DNA of 64,000 nt, from assembly GCA_050953425.1 (NCBI GenBank), contig JBMNMQ010000008.1:1-64000 (forward strand), given 5' to 3'. This DNA comes from RUG100 sp050953425 (GTDB lineage: Bacteria; Bacillota; Clostridia; Peptostreptococcales; Anaerovoracaceae). Below, piece by piece: positions 24,499 through 33,669 of this stretch; positions within the stretch are counted from its first letter, which is position 1; the number at the start of each line of letters is the position of its first letter. Made by a program: the position numbers and the translations under genes. Under the pieces are notes generated by a model. The model worked only from the letters and a program-made list of their open reading frames with translations. It was not told where the DNA came from and did not search any database.

Positions 24499-24703
24499 GT
24501 TCCTCCTCGCGGCCTTTTCGCAGAAGCCGGACCGGACGGACGCGCGTTGCCCGCGGCGGTGCATCCATCGTCCCTGTTCGTCTTTTTCTGCCGTCCCGGA
24601 CCAGCTCACTGCCGGTTCTGACCGCAGGGCAGGCAGCTGTCCTGCCTTGCCGGATCTGACCGTCCGTCTTTTCCGGCAGCCTGCGACGGCAATTTCTGAC
24701 TGC

Positions 24704-24732
24704 ATTATAGCCGGCGCGGGGAAAACGTGCAA
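24704..24732 (-). promoter_or_regulatory. Promoter of the C39-like gene
   Basis: On the minus strand TTGCAC (24732-24727), 17 bp, TATAAT (24709-24704). Confidence 0.7.
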
Positions 24733-24750
24733 GCGGCGGCGCAGGATCTG

Positions 24751-24759
24751 TGCTATAAT
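24751..24759 (+). promoter_or_regulatory. Extended -10 promoter of the GTPase-NYN gene
   Basis: TGCTATAAT is an extended -10 element 95 bp upstream of the ATG. The -35 region is poor. Together with the minus-strand promoter it forms a compact divergent pair. Confidence 0.55.
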
Positions 24760-24853
24760 CAAACCATTGAGCAGACCGCCGGCGGAGACGGTGCGTCTGC
24801 GCAGCAGAACGACGGGCAGGGCCGACGGGACGGAAAGGGGGAAGTCCGGGGAG

Positions 24854-27364
24854 ATGGAACAGACCGCATTCGGGATTCTCGCACATGTGGACGCGGGCAA
24901 GACAACGCTGTCGGAAGCGCTGCTGTACCATGCCGGGCGGCTGCGCCGGCCGGGGCGGGTCGACCACCGCGACGCCTTTCTCGATACCGACGCCCTCGAA
25001 CGCCGCCGCGGCATCACGATCTTTGCCAAGCAGGCGGTCTTTGACTGCGGCGGCCGCCGCCTGACGCTGGTCGATACACCGGGGCACGTCGACTTTGCGC
25101 CCGAGATGGAGCGCACGCTGCCGGTCCTGGACTGCGCCGTGCTGGTGATCAGCGCCGCCGACGGCGTGCAGAGCCATACGCGGACGCTCTGGCAGCTGCT
25201 GCGGCAGCGGCAGATTCCCGTCTTTCTCTTCTGCAACAAAATGGATCTGGCAGAACGCGACCGCGCGGCGCTGCTGGCCGAACTCAATCAGAGCTTTGGC
25301 GGCGGGGTCGTCGATTTTCAATCCATGGATCGCGAAAAGCTGGCGGAATGCGACGAGACGCTGCTCGAGCACTTTGTCCGCGAGGAGCCGTACCGCCGCG
25401 AGGAGATTGCCGCGGCCGTCCGCGGCTGCCGCATCTTTCCCTGCTGCTTCGGCTCGGCGCTGAAGCTGGAGGGCACCGAGGATCTGCTCCGGTGCCTGAT
25501 TGACTACGCGCCGGCGCTGCGGCCGCTGCCCGACTTTGCGGCGGCGGTGTACAAGATCTCGCACGACGAACGCGGCGCCCGGCTGACGCATCTGCGGGTG
25601 CTCGGCGGCAGCCTTCGCGCCCGTACCGAACTGGCCGGCGAGAAGGTCACCGGCATCCGGCTCTACGACGGCGCCCGCTGGAGTCCGGCCGAGGAAGCCG
25701 GTGCCGGCACGGTCTGCGCCGTGACCGGCCTGTCGGAGACGTTCCCCGGCATGGGTCTCGGCGCCGCTCCCGATGCGCCGCAGCCGGAACTGGCGCCGAT
25801 CCTCCGCTACCGGGTCGAAGCGGCATCGTCGCAGGATCCGCACGCGCTGCTGGAGAAGATGCGGCAGCTCGAGGAGGAGGATCCGACGCTGCGGGTCACC
25901 TGGCAGGAAGCGCAGCAGGAAATCGAAGTCAGCCTGATGGGGGAGGTGCAGCTGGAGATCCTCGCCGAGCTCTTTGCCGAGCGCTGGGACGAGGAGATTC
26001 GCTTTCACCGCGCCGGCATCGTCTATCGCGAAACCATCCGCCGCCGCGTCGAGGGCGTCGGGCATTTTGAGCCGCTGCGCCACTACGCCGAGGTGCATCT
26101 GGTTCTCGAGCCGGGGGAGCGCGGCAGCGGCATCGTCGTCGACAGTCGCTGCAGTGAGGACCGCCTGGCCGCGAACTGGCAGCATCTGGTACTCACCGAT
26201 CTGGCCGAGCGGGAGCACCGCGGCGTGCTCACCGGCGCGCCGCTGACCGACGTGCACATCACGCTGGCCGCCGGCCGGGCGCACGAAAAGCACACCGACA
26301 GCGGCGACTTTCGCGAGGCGGCCCGCCGGGCCGTGCGTCAGGGCCTGATGGAAGCCGGCTGCGAACTGCTCGAACCGTGGTACCGCCTGCGCATCGAAGT
26401 GCCGCCGTCGCAGAGCGGCCGCGTGCTGGCGGACCTGCAGCGCCTCGGCGGCAGCGCGGAAGCGCCCCGGACCGAAGGCGGCGGGGTGGTGATCCGCGGC
26501 CGGGCTCCGGTGCGGACGATGCGGGAATATCCGCAGCAGCTGCGCGGCTTTACCCGCGGAGAGGGACAGATCAGCCTGCAGTTCGACGGCTTTGATACCT
26601 GTGCCGACGCGGAGAAGATCATCGCGGCGGCGGCGTACGATCCGCTGCGGGATACCGAAAACCCGTCGTCTTCGGTGTTCTGCCGTCAGGGCAGCGGCGT
26701 CATCGTGCCCTGGGATCACGTCAAGGAGCACATGCACGAGGACAGCGTCCTCAGCCGGGCGGTATCCGCCAACCTCAACGCCATCGATCCGCGCGAACTG
26801 GAGGAAATTCTGGCGCATGAGCAGGGCGGCCAGCCGCGGAAAAAGCCCGGCAGGGCCGCGCGCGTGATCCGCGCCGGATCGGCAGAGTCCGCGGGCGGTG
26901 CCGGCAGCCGGCGCCCCTACCGCGGCCGGGAAAATCCGTCGCTGCCGGAGATCCTGCTGATCGACGGCTACAATCTGATCTTCGCCTGGCCGGAGATGAA
27001 GGAACTCTCGCGCCGCGATGTCGGGGCGGCCCGGGATCACCTGATCGAACGCCTCGGCAACTACCGCGGCTGGTGCCGGCGGCGCATGATCCTCGTCTTC
27101 GACGCCTACAAGGTGGCCGGCGGCGTCGGCAGCGTCGAGAAGATCCACGGCATCGACGTCGTCTACACCAGACACGCGGAGACCGCCGATATGTACATCG
27201 AGCGCGTGACCCACGAGATGGCCGGGCACTACCGCGTCCGCGTCGTCACCTCCGACGGCCTCGAGCAGCTGATCATCTGGGGACACGGCGCCTTTCGCAT
27301 CCCGGCCCGCGATTTCATCGAGGAGATCCATCGCGCCGAAGAGGAAATCCGCCGGCAGCTGTGA
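24854..27364 (+). CDS. EF-G/TetM-like ribosomal GTPase fused to a NYN (YacP/Rae1-like) ribonuclease domain, 836 aa
   Basis: Residues 1-650 are a translational GTPase: G1 AHVDAGKTT, RRGITI, G3 DTPGHVDF and G4 NKMD, followed by EF-G-like domains II-V. The domain IV tip reads AGRAHEKHTDSGDFR rather than the YSPVSTPAD motif of genuine Tet(M), so drug resistance should not be assumed. After a basic linker (about 660-695), residues about 698-825 match YacP/Rae1: ILLIDGYNLIFAWPEM, ILVFDAYKV, HAETADMYIE and VVTSDGLEQ, with the acidic residues expected of NYN nucleases. Rae1 cuts mRNA in the ribosomal A site; a GTPase delivering it there is a plausible inference. The stop lies in a 40-bp tandem repeat. 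Confidence 0.88.
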   Translation: MEQTAFGILAHVDAGKTTLSEALLYHAGRLRRPGRVDHRDAFLDTDALERRRGITIFAKQAVFDCGGRRLTLVDTPGHVDFAPEMERTLPVLDCAVLVISAADGVQSHTRTLWQLLRQRQIPVFLFCNKMDLAERDRAALLAELNQSFGGGVVDFQSMDREKLAECDETLLEHFVREEPYRREEIAAAVRGCRIFPCCFGSALKLEGTEDLLRCLIDYAPALRPLPDFAAAVYKISHDERGARLTHLRVLGGSLRARTELAGEKVTGIRLYDGARWSPAEEAGAGTVCAVTGLSETFPGMGLGAAPDAPQPELAPILRYRVEAASSQDPHALLEKMRQLEEEDPTLRVTWQEAQQEIEVSLMGEVQLEILAELFAERWDEEIRFHRAGIVYRETIRRRVEGVGHFEPLRHYAEVHLVLEPGERGSGIVVDSRCSEDRLAANWQHLVLTDLAEREHRGVLTGAPLTDVHITLAAGRAHEKHTDSGDFREAARRAVRQGLMEAGCELLEPWYRLRIEVPPSQSGRVLADLQRLGGSAEAPRTEGGGVVIRGRAPVRTMREYPQQLRGFTRGEGQISLQFDGFDTCADAEKIIAAAAYDPLRDTENPSSSVFCRQGSGVIVPWDHVKEHMHEDSVLSRAVSANLNAIDPRELEEILAHEQGGQPRKKPGRAARVIRAGSAESAGGAGSRRPYRGRENPSLPEILLIDGYNLIFAWPEMKELSRRDVGAARDHLIERLGNYRGWCRRRMILVFDAYKVAGGVGSVEKIHGIDVVYTRHAETADMYIERVTHEMAGHYRVRVVTSDGLEQLIIWGHGAFRIPARDFIEEIHRAEEEIRRQL

Positions 27365-27449
27365 GCGCGCCTCGAAAGCGGAAGAAATCCGCCGGCAGCT
27401 GTGAGCGCGCCTCGAAAGCGGAAGAAATCCGCCGGCAGCTGTGAGCGCA
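27341..27449 (+). repeat. 40-bp tandem repeat (2.7 copies) spanning the GTPase-NYN stop codon
   Basis: Units start at 27341, 27381 and 27421. Each contains AAATCCGCCGGCAGCTGTGA, so each carries a copy of the last codons and the TGA. The first unit differs at one base (GAGG for GAAG). Confidence 0.92.
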
Positions 27450-27583
27450 GCATCCATAATGCGGGTCTGCCGCTCGTTCGGCAGGCGATCACGGACGGCG
27501 ATCGGAAAAGCAGCGAAGCCGGCGCAGCCATCAGAAATCAAAGCAAAACACCAGCAACCAACCGCAACGGGGGGAGGACAACC

Positions 27584-29059
27584 ATGAAAGACATCAATGC
27601 CTGGACAACTTACGACGCAGCGCAGGAAGCCGAGCTCGAGCAGCTCTGCCGCGATTATATGCGCTTTCTCAATGAGGGAAAGACCGAGCGCGAGTGCGTG
27701 CGCCGCGTCATTGCCGACGCCGAAGAGGCCGGCTACCGCGATCTCGGCGGGATCATCCGCGAAGGCGGCAGCGTCAAACCGGGGGACCGCGTCTATGCGG
27801 CCTGCATGAAGAAGACGATCGCGCTCTTTCAGATCGGCAGTGCGCCGATCGAGGAGGGCATGAATATCCTCGGCGCGCACATCGACTCACCGCGCCTCGA
27901 CGTCAAGCAGAACCCGCTCTATGAGGACGGCGGCATCGCCTACCTCGATACCCACTACTACGGCGGCATCAAGAAGTACCAGTGGGTGACGATCCCGCTT
28001 GCCATCCACGGCGTGGCGGCGCTGCGCGACGGCACCGTCAGGGATATCGTCATCGGCGAAGACGAGGACGATCCGGTCTTCTTCGTCTCCGACCTGCTGA
28101 TCCACCTCGCCGGCCAGCAGATGGAAAAGAAGGCGCGCAGCGTCATCGACGGGGAAGCGCTCGACATCATCGTCGGCACCCGTCCGCCGGCTTCGAACAA
28201 CGAGGAAGACAGCCGGGAGGCGGACAAAGCCGTACAGGCCGGCGGGTCCGCGGCTGCGAGCCGGGAAGCGGCCGGGGAGGAAGACGAGGCGGCCGCCAAA
28301 GACGCGGTCAAGAAGAGAGTGCTGGAACTGATTAAGGAAAAATACGGCCTCGAAGAGGATGACTTCTGGTCGGCGGAGCTGGAAGTGGTGCCGGCGGCCA
28401 GGGCGCGGGAAGCCGGCCTCGACCGCAGCCTGATTCTCTCCTACGGACAGGATGACCGCGCCTGCGCCTATACCTCGCTGGCGGCGATGCTGGAGACGAA
28501 GGACGTCACCCGCACCGCCTGCTGCCTGCTGGTCGACAAGGAGGAAATCGGCAGCGTCGGCGCCACCGGCATGCAGTCGCGCTTTTTCGAAAATACCGTC
28601 GCCGAGCTGCTGCAGGCAATGGGCGCTTACAGCGAACTGACGCTGCGCCGCACGCTGGCGCACAGCCGCATGCTGTCTTCGGACGTCAGCGCCGCCTTTG
28701 ATCCGACCTATGCCGCCAAATTCGACAAGAAGAACGCGGCGCTGCTCGGCTGCGGCATGGTCTTCAACAAGTTCACCGGCGCCCGCGGCAAGAGCGGCTC
28801 CAACGACGCCAACGCCGAATACCTGGGGCGCCTGCGGGAGATCCTGCACCGTCACGACGTGCGCTTTCAGTCGGCCGAGCTGGGACGCGTCGATGTCGGC
28901 GGCGGCGGCACCATCGCGTATATCATGTCGCTGTACGGCATGGAGGTCGTCGACAGCGGCGTCGCCGTGCTCAACATGCACGCGCCGTATGAGGCGACCA
29001 GCAAGGCCGATATCTATGAGACCAAGAAGGGGTATCTGGCCTTTCTCGCCGACGCGTAG
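27584..29059 (+). CDS. M18-family aminopeptidase, 491 aa
   Basis: ATG 27584 follows GGGGGAGGACAACC. Metal and catalytic regions of the M18 (aspartyl aminopeptidase) family are present: GAHIDSPRLDVKQNPLYE, DKEEIGSVGATGMQS, SSDVSAAFDP and a final NMHAPYEATSKADI. It removes N-terminal residues from peptides in the cytoplasm using two zinc ions. Residues about 203-240 are a Glu/Ala/Ser-rich insertion without conserved motifs, probably a disordered loop. It follows the GTPase-NYN gene by 219 bp that contain the repeat tail. Confidence 0.92.
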   Translation: MKDINAWTTYDAAQEAELEQLCRDYMRFLNEGKTERECVRRVIADAEEAGYRDLGGIIREGGSVKPGDRVYAACMKKTIALFQIGSAPIEEGMNILGAHIDSPRLDVKQNPLYEDGGIAYLDTHYYGGIKKYQWVTIPLAIHGVAALRDGTVRDIVIGEDEDDPVFFVSDLLIHLAGQQMEKKARSVIDGEALDIIVGTRPPASNNEEDSREADKAVQAGGSAAASREAAGEEDEAAAKDAVKKRVLELIKEKYGLEEDDFWSAELEVVPAARAREAGLDRSLILSYGQDDRACAYTSLAAMLETKDVTRTACCLLVDKEEIGSVGATGMQSRFFENTVAELLQAMGAYSELTLRRTLAHSRMLSSDVSAAFDPTYAAKFDKKNAALLGCGMVFNKFTGARGKSGSNDANAEYLGRLREILHRHDVRFQSAELGRVDVGGGGTIAYIMSLYGMEVVDSGVAVLNMHAPYEATSKADIYETKKGYLAFLADA

Positions 29060-29079
29060 AAAACCGGGAGGAAGCTGTG

Positions 29080-29865
29080 ATGGAGATGGAAACGGCGATC
29101 GTCACCGGCGCCTCGAGCGGCCTGGGACAGGAATTCATCAAAGAGATTCTGCGACGCTTTGCGCCGCGGGAGATCTGGGCCATCGCCCGCCGGCGCGAGC
29201 GGCTCGAACAGCTGCAGCAGCTGCCGGAAGCGAAAGGCTGCCGCATCCGGCCGCTGCCGCTGGATCTCACCGCGGCCGATGCGCTGGACCGCTTTGAGGA
29301 GCGGCTGCGCCGCGAGCAGCCGCGGGTCGGCATCCTCGTCAATGCCGCCGGCTTTGCCCGCATCGGTCTCAGCCGGGAAATTTCCCGCCGCGACAACGAC
29401 GCCATGATCGATCTCAACTGCAAGGCGGCCGTCGATATGACGCTGGCGGTGCTGCCCTATATGGAGCGCGGCAGCCGCATCCTCAACATCTGTTCGGTGG
29501 CCGGCTTTCAGCCGCTGACCGGCATCAATACCTATGCCGCCAGCAAGTCCTTTCTCCTCAGCTGGACCAAGGCGCTGCATCTCGAGCAGCTGGGCAGCGG
29601 CATTCACGTCACGGCCGTCTGCCCGTACTGGATGCGCGATACCGAGTTCATCGAAACCGCGCAGCAGCACGGCAGCAAACGCGCGATCCGCCGCTTTCCG
29701 CTGGCGCAGCGGGCCCGCCGCGTCGCCCGCTGGGCAATGATCGACAGCGCGATGAACTTCTGGGTTTCGTCCCCGGGAATCATTCCGGTCTATATGCGCG
29801 TCTTCTGCAAATTCATCCCGCACTGCATCGTCAGTCCGATCTGGGATCTGCTGCGGCGGATTTGA
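29080..29865 (+). CDS. Short-chain dehydrogenase/reductase, 261 aa
   Basis: Classical SDR features: TGASSGLGQEF at the N-terminus for NAD(P), NAAGFARIG, the catalytic Ser in CSVAGFQP and the YAASK motif. The C-terminal PGIIPVYMRVFCKFIPHCI is hydrophobic and may contact membranes or a lipid substrate. ATG 29080 (8 bases from GGGAGG) is preferred over the adjacent GTG. It is only 20 bp after the aminopeptidase gene, so probably co-transcribed. The substrate is unknown. Confidence 0.88.
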   Translation: MEMETAIVTGASSGLGQEFIKEILRRFAPREIWAIARRRERLEQLQQLPEAKGCRIRPLPLDLTAADALDRFEERLRREQPRVGILVNAAGFARIGLSREISRRDNDAMIDLNCKAAVDMTLAVLPYMERGSRILNICSVAGFQPLTGINTYAASKSFLLSWTKALHLEQLGSGIHVTAVCPYWMRDTEFIETAQQHGSKRAIRRFPLAQRARRVARWAMIDSAMNFWVSSPGIIPVYMRVFCKFIPHCIVSPIWDLLRRI

Positions 29866-30066
29866 TCCTGCCCCATCGGCTTCATGCCGGATCTGCCCTG
29901 CATGCGCATCCGAGCCCGGTCGGAATCGGGTCTGCGCAGAATCAGCGCCGCGGTCCGAGCCGGGCCGGAAGCGAAACCATATCCAATCAGAACGGAACCG
30001 CCTGCCCGCGGCGGAGGCGCGCCGGACATGCTCCGGGCACTCCGGCGGCGGGCGGTAAAATTGTGC

Positions 30067-30095
30067 TTGACATATACCCTGCGGGGGTATATTAT
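30067..30095 (+). promoter_or_regulatory. csoR-copA promoter with embedded CsoR operator
   Basis: TTGACA at 30067-30072, 17 bp and TATTAT at 30090-30095. The spacer is almost entirely the near-palindrome TATACCCTGCGGGGGTATA (30073-30091), the G/C-tract type operator bound by CsoR repressors. Copper binding by CsoR should release it. Confidence 0.85.
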
Positions 30096-30162
30096 ACTGG
30101 CGGAAGAAAGTCAGACAGTATACCGCCGGCGGCAGTGCCGGCGTACCGGAAGGGAGGTGCCC

Positions 30163-30558
30163 ATGGCAGACAGAACTTCGCTGGAAAAGAAAACGGCCGC
30201 GCCCGAAGATCCGGCAGCGGTCGAAGAAGCATCTGCGGCGGAAGAAGCGGCCGCGGCCCAAAAGTGCGGCGCCTGCGTGCGCTACAAGGCGACACCGCGC
30301 GATGCCGCCGAAAAGAAGCGGCTGGTGCACCGACTCAACCGCCTCAGCGGCCAGATCAGCGGCATCCGCCGCATGATCGAAGAGGACCGCTACTGCGGCG
30401 ATGTACTGACCCAGATCGCCGCCGCCGAGAGCGCGCTGCAGAACGTCGGCTACCTCGTTCTCCGCAGCCACATGGAAACCTGCGTGGTGGAAGCCGTGCG
30501 CAGCGGCGATACGCAGATTGTTGACGAAGCGGTCGATCTGATGAAGAAGTTAAAGTAA
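30163..30558 (+). CDS. csoR: Copper-sensing repressor CsoR
   Basis: A helical DUF156/CsoR-family repressor of 131 aa. The Cu(I) ligand set is visible: Cys78 (DRYCGDVL), His103 and Cys107 (RSHMETC). The first 35 residues are an Ala/Glu-rich extension ending in CGAC, which adds two extra cysteines. ATG 30163 follows AGGGAGGTGCCC. The promoter upstream contains a matching operator, so autoregulation is likely, and copA follows 154 bp downstream. Confidence 0.93.
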   Translation: MADRTSLEKKTAAPEDPAAVEEASAAEEAAAAQKCGACVRYKATPRDAAEKKRLVHRLNRLSGQISGIRRMIEEDRYCGDVLTQIAAAESALQNVGYLVLRSHMETCVVEAVRSGDTQIVDEAVDLMKKLK

Positions 30559-30712
30559 GTATGAGGGAACTGCAGCAAGGATGTCGGTCCGCAGCACGGG
30601 CAGGCGAACCTGCGGGAGAGAACGGCGGCGTGACGGCAGGCCGGACCGGGAAACCGAGCGCCGCGGCGGAACGCAGGCGGTCAGGGAATCCGAGCGGAAA
30701 GGAGGCGCCGGG

Positions 30713-33409
30713 ATGAAAAAGGAAAAATTCAACATCACGGGCATGAGCTGTGCCAGCTGTCAGGCAAATATCACGCGCGGCGTCAGCCGCATGGAGGGCG
30801 TACAGGAGGCAGACGTCAACCTGCTCGCCAGCAGCATGACCGTGACCTACGATGAACAGAAGGTCGATGCCGACAGCATCGAGGAGACGGTGCGCTCGCT
30901 CGGCTACGGCGCGCAGCGCGCTCTCGGCGCCGGCGATGGCGCGGCGGCCGGGAAAGCGGACCGCAGCGACGGTTTTCGCGCCGAATGGCAGAGGAGGAGA
31001 CAGCAGGCCGATGACGAGGAGCAGGCGCTGAAGAACCGCCTGATCTCTTCGCTGATTCTGCTCGCACCGCTGATGTACTGCTCGATGGGGCATATGTTCG
31101 GCTGGCCGCTGCCGGCAGCGTTCCACACCGTGCCGCAGACCGGCGCGCTGACGCAGCTGCTGATCACGATTCCGATCCTCTTTCTCAATCGCAAATTCTT
31201 TATCAATGGCTTTCGCTCGCTGTTCCGCGGCGCGCCGAACATGGATTCGCTGGTTGCGGTCGGCGCCGGCGCTTCGCTGGGCTACGGCATCGCGGCGATC
31301 TACATGATGATGCTGGGGCATGCGGAATATGCGAACAAGCTGTACTTTGAATCGTCGGGCATGATTCTCACCCTGGTGACGATCGGCAAATACCTCGAGG
31401 CGCGCTCCAAGGCCAAGACCTCGGGCGCTCTCGATCAGCTGATGGATCTGGCGCCGAAGACGGCGACGGTCATCCGCGACGGCCGCGAGACGGTGATTCC
31501 GACCGATCAGATTGCGGTCGGCGAAGTGATCGTCATTCGCCCCGGCGACCGCGTGCCGGCAGACGGTGTACTCCTCGAGGGCAGCGGTTCCGTCGATCAG
31601 TCGGCGATCACCGGCGAGAGCATTCCGGTGGAGAAGCAGCCCGGGGATGAAATCATTTCGGCGACGATCAACCGCAACGGAGCGTTCCGCTTCCGTGCCG
31701 CCAGGGTCGGGGAGGATACGACGCTGGCCGGCATCATCCGCCTCGTCGACGAGGCCGGCACCAGCAGGGCGCCGATCGCGCGTCTGGCCGACCGCGTCAG
31801 CGGCGTCTTCGTACCCGTGGTGCTTGCCATCGCCGCTGTGACAACCGTGATCTGGCTGCTGCTGGGACACCCGCTCGAGTTCGCGCTGACCTGCGGCATC
31901 TCGGTGCTGGTGATTTCCTGCCCCTGCGCGCTGGGGCTGGCCACGCCGGTGGCGATCATGGTCGGCACCGGACGCGCCGCCGCCGAGGGGATTTTGATCA
32001 AGTCGGCGGAGAGCCTGGAGAATCTGCATAAAGCCGATACCATCGTGCTCGACAAGACCGGCACGATCACCACCGGACGGCCGGCGGTGACCGATGTCGT
32101 CGTGCTTGCGGACGATTGCAGCGAGGAGCGGCTGCTCGAGCTGGCGGCCGGACTCGAAGCCGGCAGCGAACATCCGCTGGCGCTGGCGGTCGTCAGAGAG
32201 GCCGAGCGGCGCGGCCTTCGCTTCCGCGTGCCCCGCGACTTTACGGCCGACGCCGGAGCCGGCGTGCGCGCCTTCGTCGACGGGCACCGGATCTATGCCG
32301 GCAACGCCGCCTACATGCAGGAATGCGGTGCCGGGGAGGAGGCCGGGAAACTGCGCGGCCGGGCCGATGAACTGGCGGCGGCCGGAAAGACGCCGCTGTA
32401 TGTGGCCCGCGACGAGACCATCCTCGGTCTCATTGCCTGTGCCGACGTCGTCCGCGGCAGCAGCCGCGCGGCGCTGCAGGCGCTGCACGATATGGGACTG
32501 CGTCTGATCATGCTGACCGGGGACAACGAACTGACGGCGCGGCACATCGCCGCCGATCTGCAGATCGACGAGGTCGTGGCCGGTGTGCGGCCGGCCGGCA
32601 AGGCCCGCGTCGTGCACGACCTGCAGAAGCAGGGACGCCGCGTAATCATGGTCGGCGACGGCATCAATGACGCGCCGGCGCTGATGACCGCCGACATCGG
32701 CGTCGCCATCGGGGCCGGAACCGACATCGCGATGGAATCGGCGGATCTCGTTCTGATGAAGAATTCACTGGGAGATGTGGTCAGGGCCATCGAGCTCAGC
32801 CGGGCTGTGGTGCACAATATCCATATCAACCTCTTCTGGGCGTTCTTCTACAACATCATCGGCATTCCGATCGCTGCCGGCGTGCTCTGGCCGCTGACCG
32901 GCTGGCTGCTGAATCCGATGATCGCCGCCGCGGCGATGAGCTGCAGTTCGGTCTGCGTCGTCACCAACGCGCTGCGCCTGCGGCATTTCCGCAGCCGCTT
33001 CAGCGTCGCAGATAATGAGGCGGTCGTGCCGCAGCCCGCGCGGCCGGCGGCAGCGGCGAACCCCGCAGCGGTCTGCCCGATGCCGGATCGCGCTGCGGTT
33101 TCCGCAGAGCCGGCCGTTCCGGCGGCAGAGCAGAGAGAAACAGCAGCAGACAATCAGGTGCGCGCGCTGCCGCGCACGGAGAAAGGAGAAGACAAGATGA
33201 AAAAAGAACTGAAGATTGAGGGCATGATGTGCCAGCACTGCCGGGCCAATGTGGAAAAGGCGCTGGGCGCGGTCGACGGCGTCCGGGAAGTCAAGGTCGA
33301 CCTCGACGCCGGCACAGCGCTGGTCAGCGGCGATGATCTCGCCGACGACCGTCTCGAGAATGCCGTGACCGAGGCCGGCTATACGGTGGCCGGCTGCCGC
33401 GCCGTATAG
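30713..33409 (+). CDS. copA: Copper-exporting P1B-type ATPase with a C-terminal CopZ-like domain
   Basis: An 898-residue ATPase. Residues 4-68 are a heavy-metal-associated domain with MSCASC (Cys13, Cys16). The membrane CPC motif is at 403-405, phosphorylated Asp447 in DKTGTITTG, the HP of SEHPLALAV, and GDGINDAPAL near 649. After the last helices a Pro/Ala-rich linker (about 770-828) leads to a second metal domain (829-898, MMCQHC). It exports Cu(I) from the cytosol. ATG 30713 has GGAAAGGAGGC upstream. The C-terminal domain begins at a methionine with its own ribosome site, described separately. Confidence 0.95.
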   Translation: MKKEKFNITGMSCASCQANITRGVSRMEGVQEADVNLLASSMTVTYDEQKVDADSIEETVRSLGYGAQRALGAGDGAAAGKADRSDGFRAEWQRRRQQADDEEQALKNRLISSLILLAPLMYCSMGHMFGWPLPAAFHTVPQTGALTQLLITIPILFLNRKFFINGFRSLFRGAPNMDSLVAVGAGASLGYGIAAIYMMMLGHAEYANKLYFESSGMILTLVTIGKYLEARSKAKTSGALDQLMDLAPKTATVIRDGRETVIPTDQIAVGEVIVIRPGDRVPADGVLLEGSGSVDQSAITGESIPVEKQPGDEIISATINRNGAFRFRAARVGEDTTLAGIIRLVDEAGTSRAPIARLADRVSGVFVPVVLAIAAVTTVIWLLLGHPLEFALTCGISVLVISCPCALGLATPVAIMVGTGRAAAEGILIKSAESLENLHKADTIVLDKTGTITTGRPAVTDVVVLADDCSEERLLELAAGLEAGSEHPLALAVVREAERRGLRFRVPRDFTADAGAGVRAFVDGHRIYAGNAAYMQECGAGEEAGKLRGRADELAAAGKTPLYVARDETILGLIACADVVRGSSRAALQALHDMGLRLIMLTGDNELTARHIAADLQIDEVVAGVRPAGKARVVHDLQKQGRRVIMVGDGINDAPALMTADIGVAIGAGTDIAMESADLVLMKNSLGDVVRAIELSRAVVHNIHINLFWAFFYNIIGIPIAAGVLWPLTGWLLNPMIAAAAMSCSSVCVVTNALRLRHFRSRFSVADNEAVVPQPARPAAAANPAAVCPMPDRAAVSAEPAVPAAEQRETAADNQVRALPRTEKGEDKMKKELKIEGMMCQHCRANVEKALGAVDGVREVKVDLDAGTALVSGDDLADDRLENAVTEAGYTVAGCRAV
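33197..33409 (+). CDS. Possible internally initiated CopZ-like copper chaperone, 70 aa
   Basis: Inside copA, in frame, ATG 33197 is preceded by AAAGGAG at 33182-33188 with an 8-base gap, an ideal ribosome site. The product is exactly one heavy-metal-associated domain (MKKELKIEGMMCQHCRANV), with the metal-binding MMCQHC pair and the fold's usual length. It could be made both as the end of CopA and as a free chaperone. That the site is used is inference. Confidence 0.5.
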   Translation: MKKELKIEGMMCQHCRANVEKALGAVDGVREVKVDLDAGTALVSGDDLADDRLENAVTEAGYTVAGCRAV

Positions 33410-33669
33410 CACCGGTCGTGCCGCGGTGCCGGAAAAACGGATCCGCAGAGGCCTGCGATGACAAAAAAACGGGAATGTATAAGTAATTTATGTGAATTTT
33501 GTGATTTTTTCAGGAAGAATTTACAAAAAAGTGTACGAGAATTTTAACAAAAGTGCAAATATGTTGAGAGACCATACACGGGAGTTTCGGTATACTTAGT
33601 ACGAACTAAAACATAACACCATATGTGGGCTTATGAGGTGGCCCGAAACACAAGGAGGAGAGACAGAAC
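33410..33669 (+). promoter_or_regulatory. AT-rich leader of the radical SAM gene
   Basis: Bases 33455-33620 are strikingly AT-rich against a GC-rich genome, as in strong regulatory regions. TATACT at 33591-33596 is a plausible -10; the best -35 word, TTGAGA at 33564-33569, is 21 bases away, so a consensus promoter is not proven. The ribosome site AAGGAGGAGAG precedes ATG 33670. Confidence 0.4.

Noticed and set aside
24854..26800. Calling the GTPase a tetracycline resistance gene
   Set aside because: The GTPase part is TetM-like, but the domain IV tip lacks the Tet(M)-type YSPVSTPAD motif and the protein carries a NYN nuclease domain. Resistance is not supported by the sequence.
24146..27880. 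A 1244-codon open frame on the minus strand opposite the GTPase-NYN and aminopeptidase genes
   Set aside because: It is antisense to clearly coding sequence with conserved motifs; long antisense frames are expected at this GC content. Only 23857-24498 in the adjoining minus frame has a start, ribosome site, promoter and protein-like content.
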